Below, piece after piece: positions 14,706 to 14,911 of a DNA stretch of 14,911 bases (position 1 is the stretch's first letter; each line of letters opens with the position of its first letter). Source of the DNA: Sphingomonadales bacterium (lineage in GTDB: Bacteria > Bacteroidota > Bacteroidia > UBA7662); contig VHAW01000028.1 of NCBI GenBank assembly GCA_016872225.1, positions 1 to 14,911 on the forward strand, written 5' to 3'. The notes under the pieces are model-generated. The model did no database searches and was not told the DNA's origin. It saw only the letters and a list, made by a program, of their open reading frames with translations. Made by a program: the position numbers and the translations under genes.

Positions 14706-14911
14706 TTAATTCGTCTTTGCAGGCTTGTTGTCTTTTGCTCTTGGAGTATCGTTTTTCTCGCTTTGACGGGATTGGCGCACCAACCGAAGCTTGGCTTCCA
14801 GTTGAATGACTTGCGATTTGATGACTTCAATTTTCTTTTCAACTTCCTGTCTCATCAGGTCAGCGTTTTTGGAGCGCGAAAAGAATCCCAAGTTGTTTTC
14901 TAGAAGGTCCA
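14706..14911 (-). CDS. Small coiled-coil protein of unknown function (5' end at or beyond right edge)
   Basis: The frame is open from the right edge to a TAA at 14706, giving at least 67 codons, starting DLLENNLGFFSRSKN. The bases at the very edge read -TG before GAC, so a single A just outside the window would make an ATG start; otherwise the gene extends further. The body (EVEKKIEVIKSQVIQLEAKLRL) has a heptad-like hydrophobic pattern and should form one amphipathic or coiled-coil helix. The tail (about the last 20 residues) is rich in Lys, Asp, Asn and Pro and is probably disordered. No membrane helix or signal peptide is visible. I do not recognise the family. A TTG at 14891 could also serve as a start. 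It converges on the pseudouridine synthase gene across 13 bases. Confidence 0.55.
   Translation of the reverse strand, partial: DLLENNLGFFSRSKNADLMRQEVEKKIEVIKSQVIQLEAKLRLVRQSRQSEKNDTPRAKDNKPAKTN

Noticed and set aside
1..14911. Mobile element, defence system, CRISPR array or biosynthetic cluster
   Set aside because: All confident genes are housekeeping or common regulatory families. I saw no transposase, integrase, repeat array or tRNA attachment site.

Overview
The window looks like ordinary core chromosome from a member of the Bacteroidota. The evidence for that is: the AlaRS motif-2 region has the form usual in that phylum (RVSGKHNDLEDVGKDTYHH, residues 68-86); the FBPase is class I with the phylum's usual wording; the histidine kinase and MerR proteins resemble Bacteroidota families; no start codon is preceded by a convincing Shine-Dalgarno sequence; and two exact matches to the Bacteroidota -7 promoter element (TAnnTTTG) sit next to start codons. 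I cannot name the genus. Coding density is very high. The longest gap between genes is about 60 bases, and I saw no tRNA, rRNA, insertion sequence, CRISPR array, phage gene or integron.

Layout, left to right. (1) The 3' part of smc (+) runs in from the left edge and converges on a LolC/LolE-like ABC permease gene (-). (2) The permease is divergent, across 14 bases, from a NamZ/DUF1343 exo-muramidase gene (+), which is followed by fmt (+). (3) A class IV aminotransferase gene (-, probably 4-amino-4-deoxychorismate lyase) overlaps the end of fmt tail to tail and is divergent from fbp (+). (4) fbp overlaps, tail to tail, a small MerR-type regulator gene (-) that lies downstream of an M23 peptidase gene (-). 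(5) The M23 gene is divergent from alaS (+), which is fused by an ATGA stop/start overlap to gatB (+). (6) A PhoB/PhoR-like response regulator and kinase pair (+) follows, joined by a TTGA overlap, and then an RluA-family pseudouridine synthase gene (+). (7) A short coiled-coil gene (-) enters from the right edge.

Themes. Four genes serve translation: fmt (initiator tRNA formylation), alaS and gatB (tRNA charging and amidation), and the RluA enzyme (RNA modification). The probable PabC would feed folate synthesis, and Fmt uses 10-formyl-tetrahydrofolate, so the two are linked metabolically although convergent. NamZ and the M23 peptidase act on peptidoglycan. fbp serves gluconeogenesis. I found no sign of a new multi-gene system. 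The points most worth checking are: a possible one-base frameshift at the 5' end of the class IV aminotransferase gene; two promoters placed so close to start codons that the transcripts would be leaderless or nearly so; the tightly overlapping gene ends; and a NamZ protein with altered family motifs.
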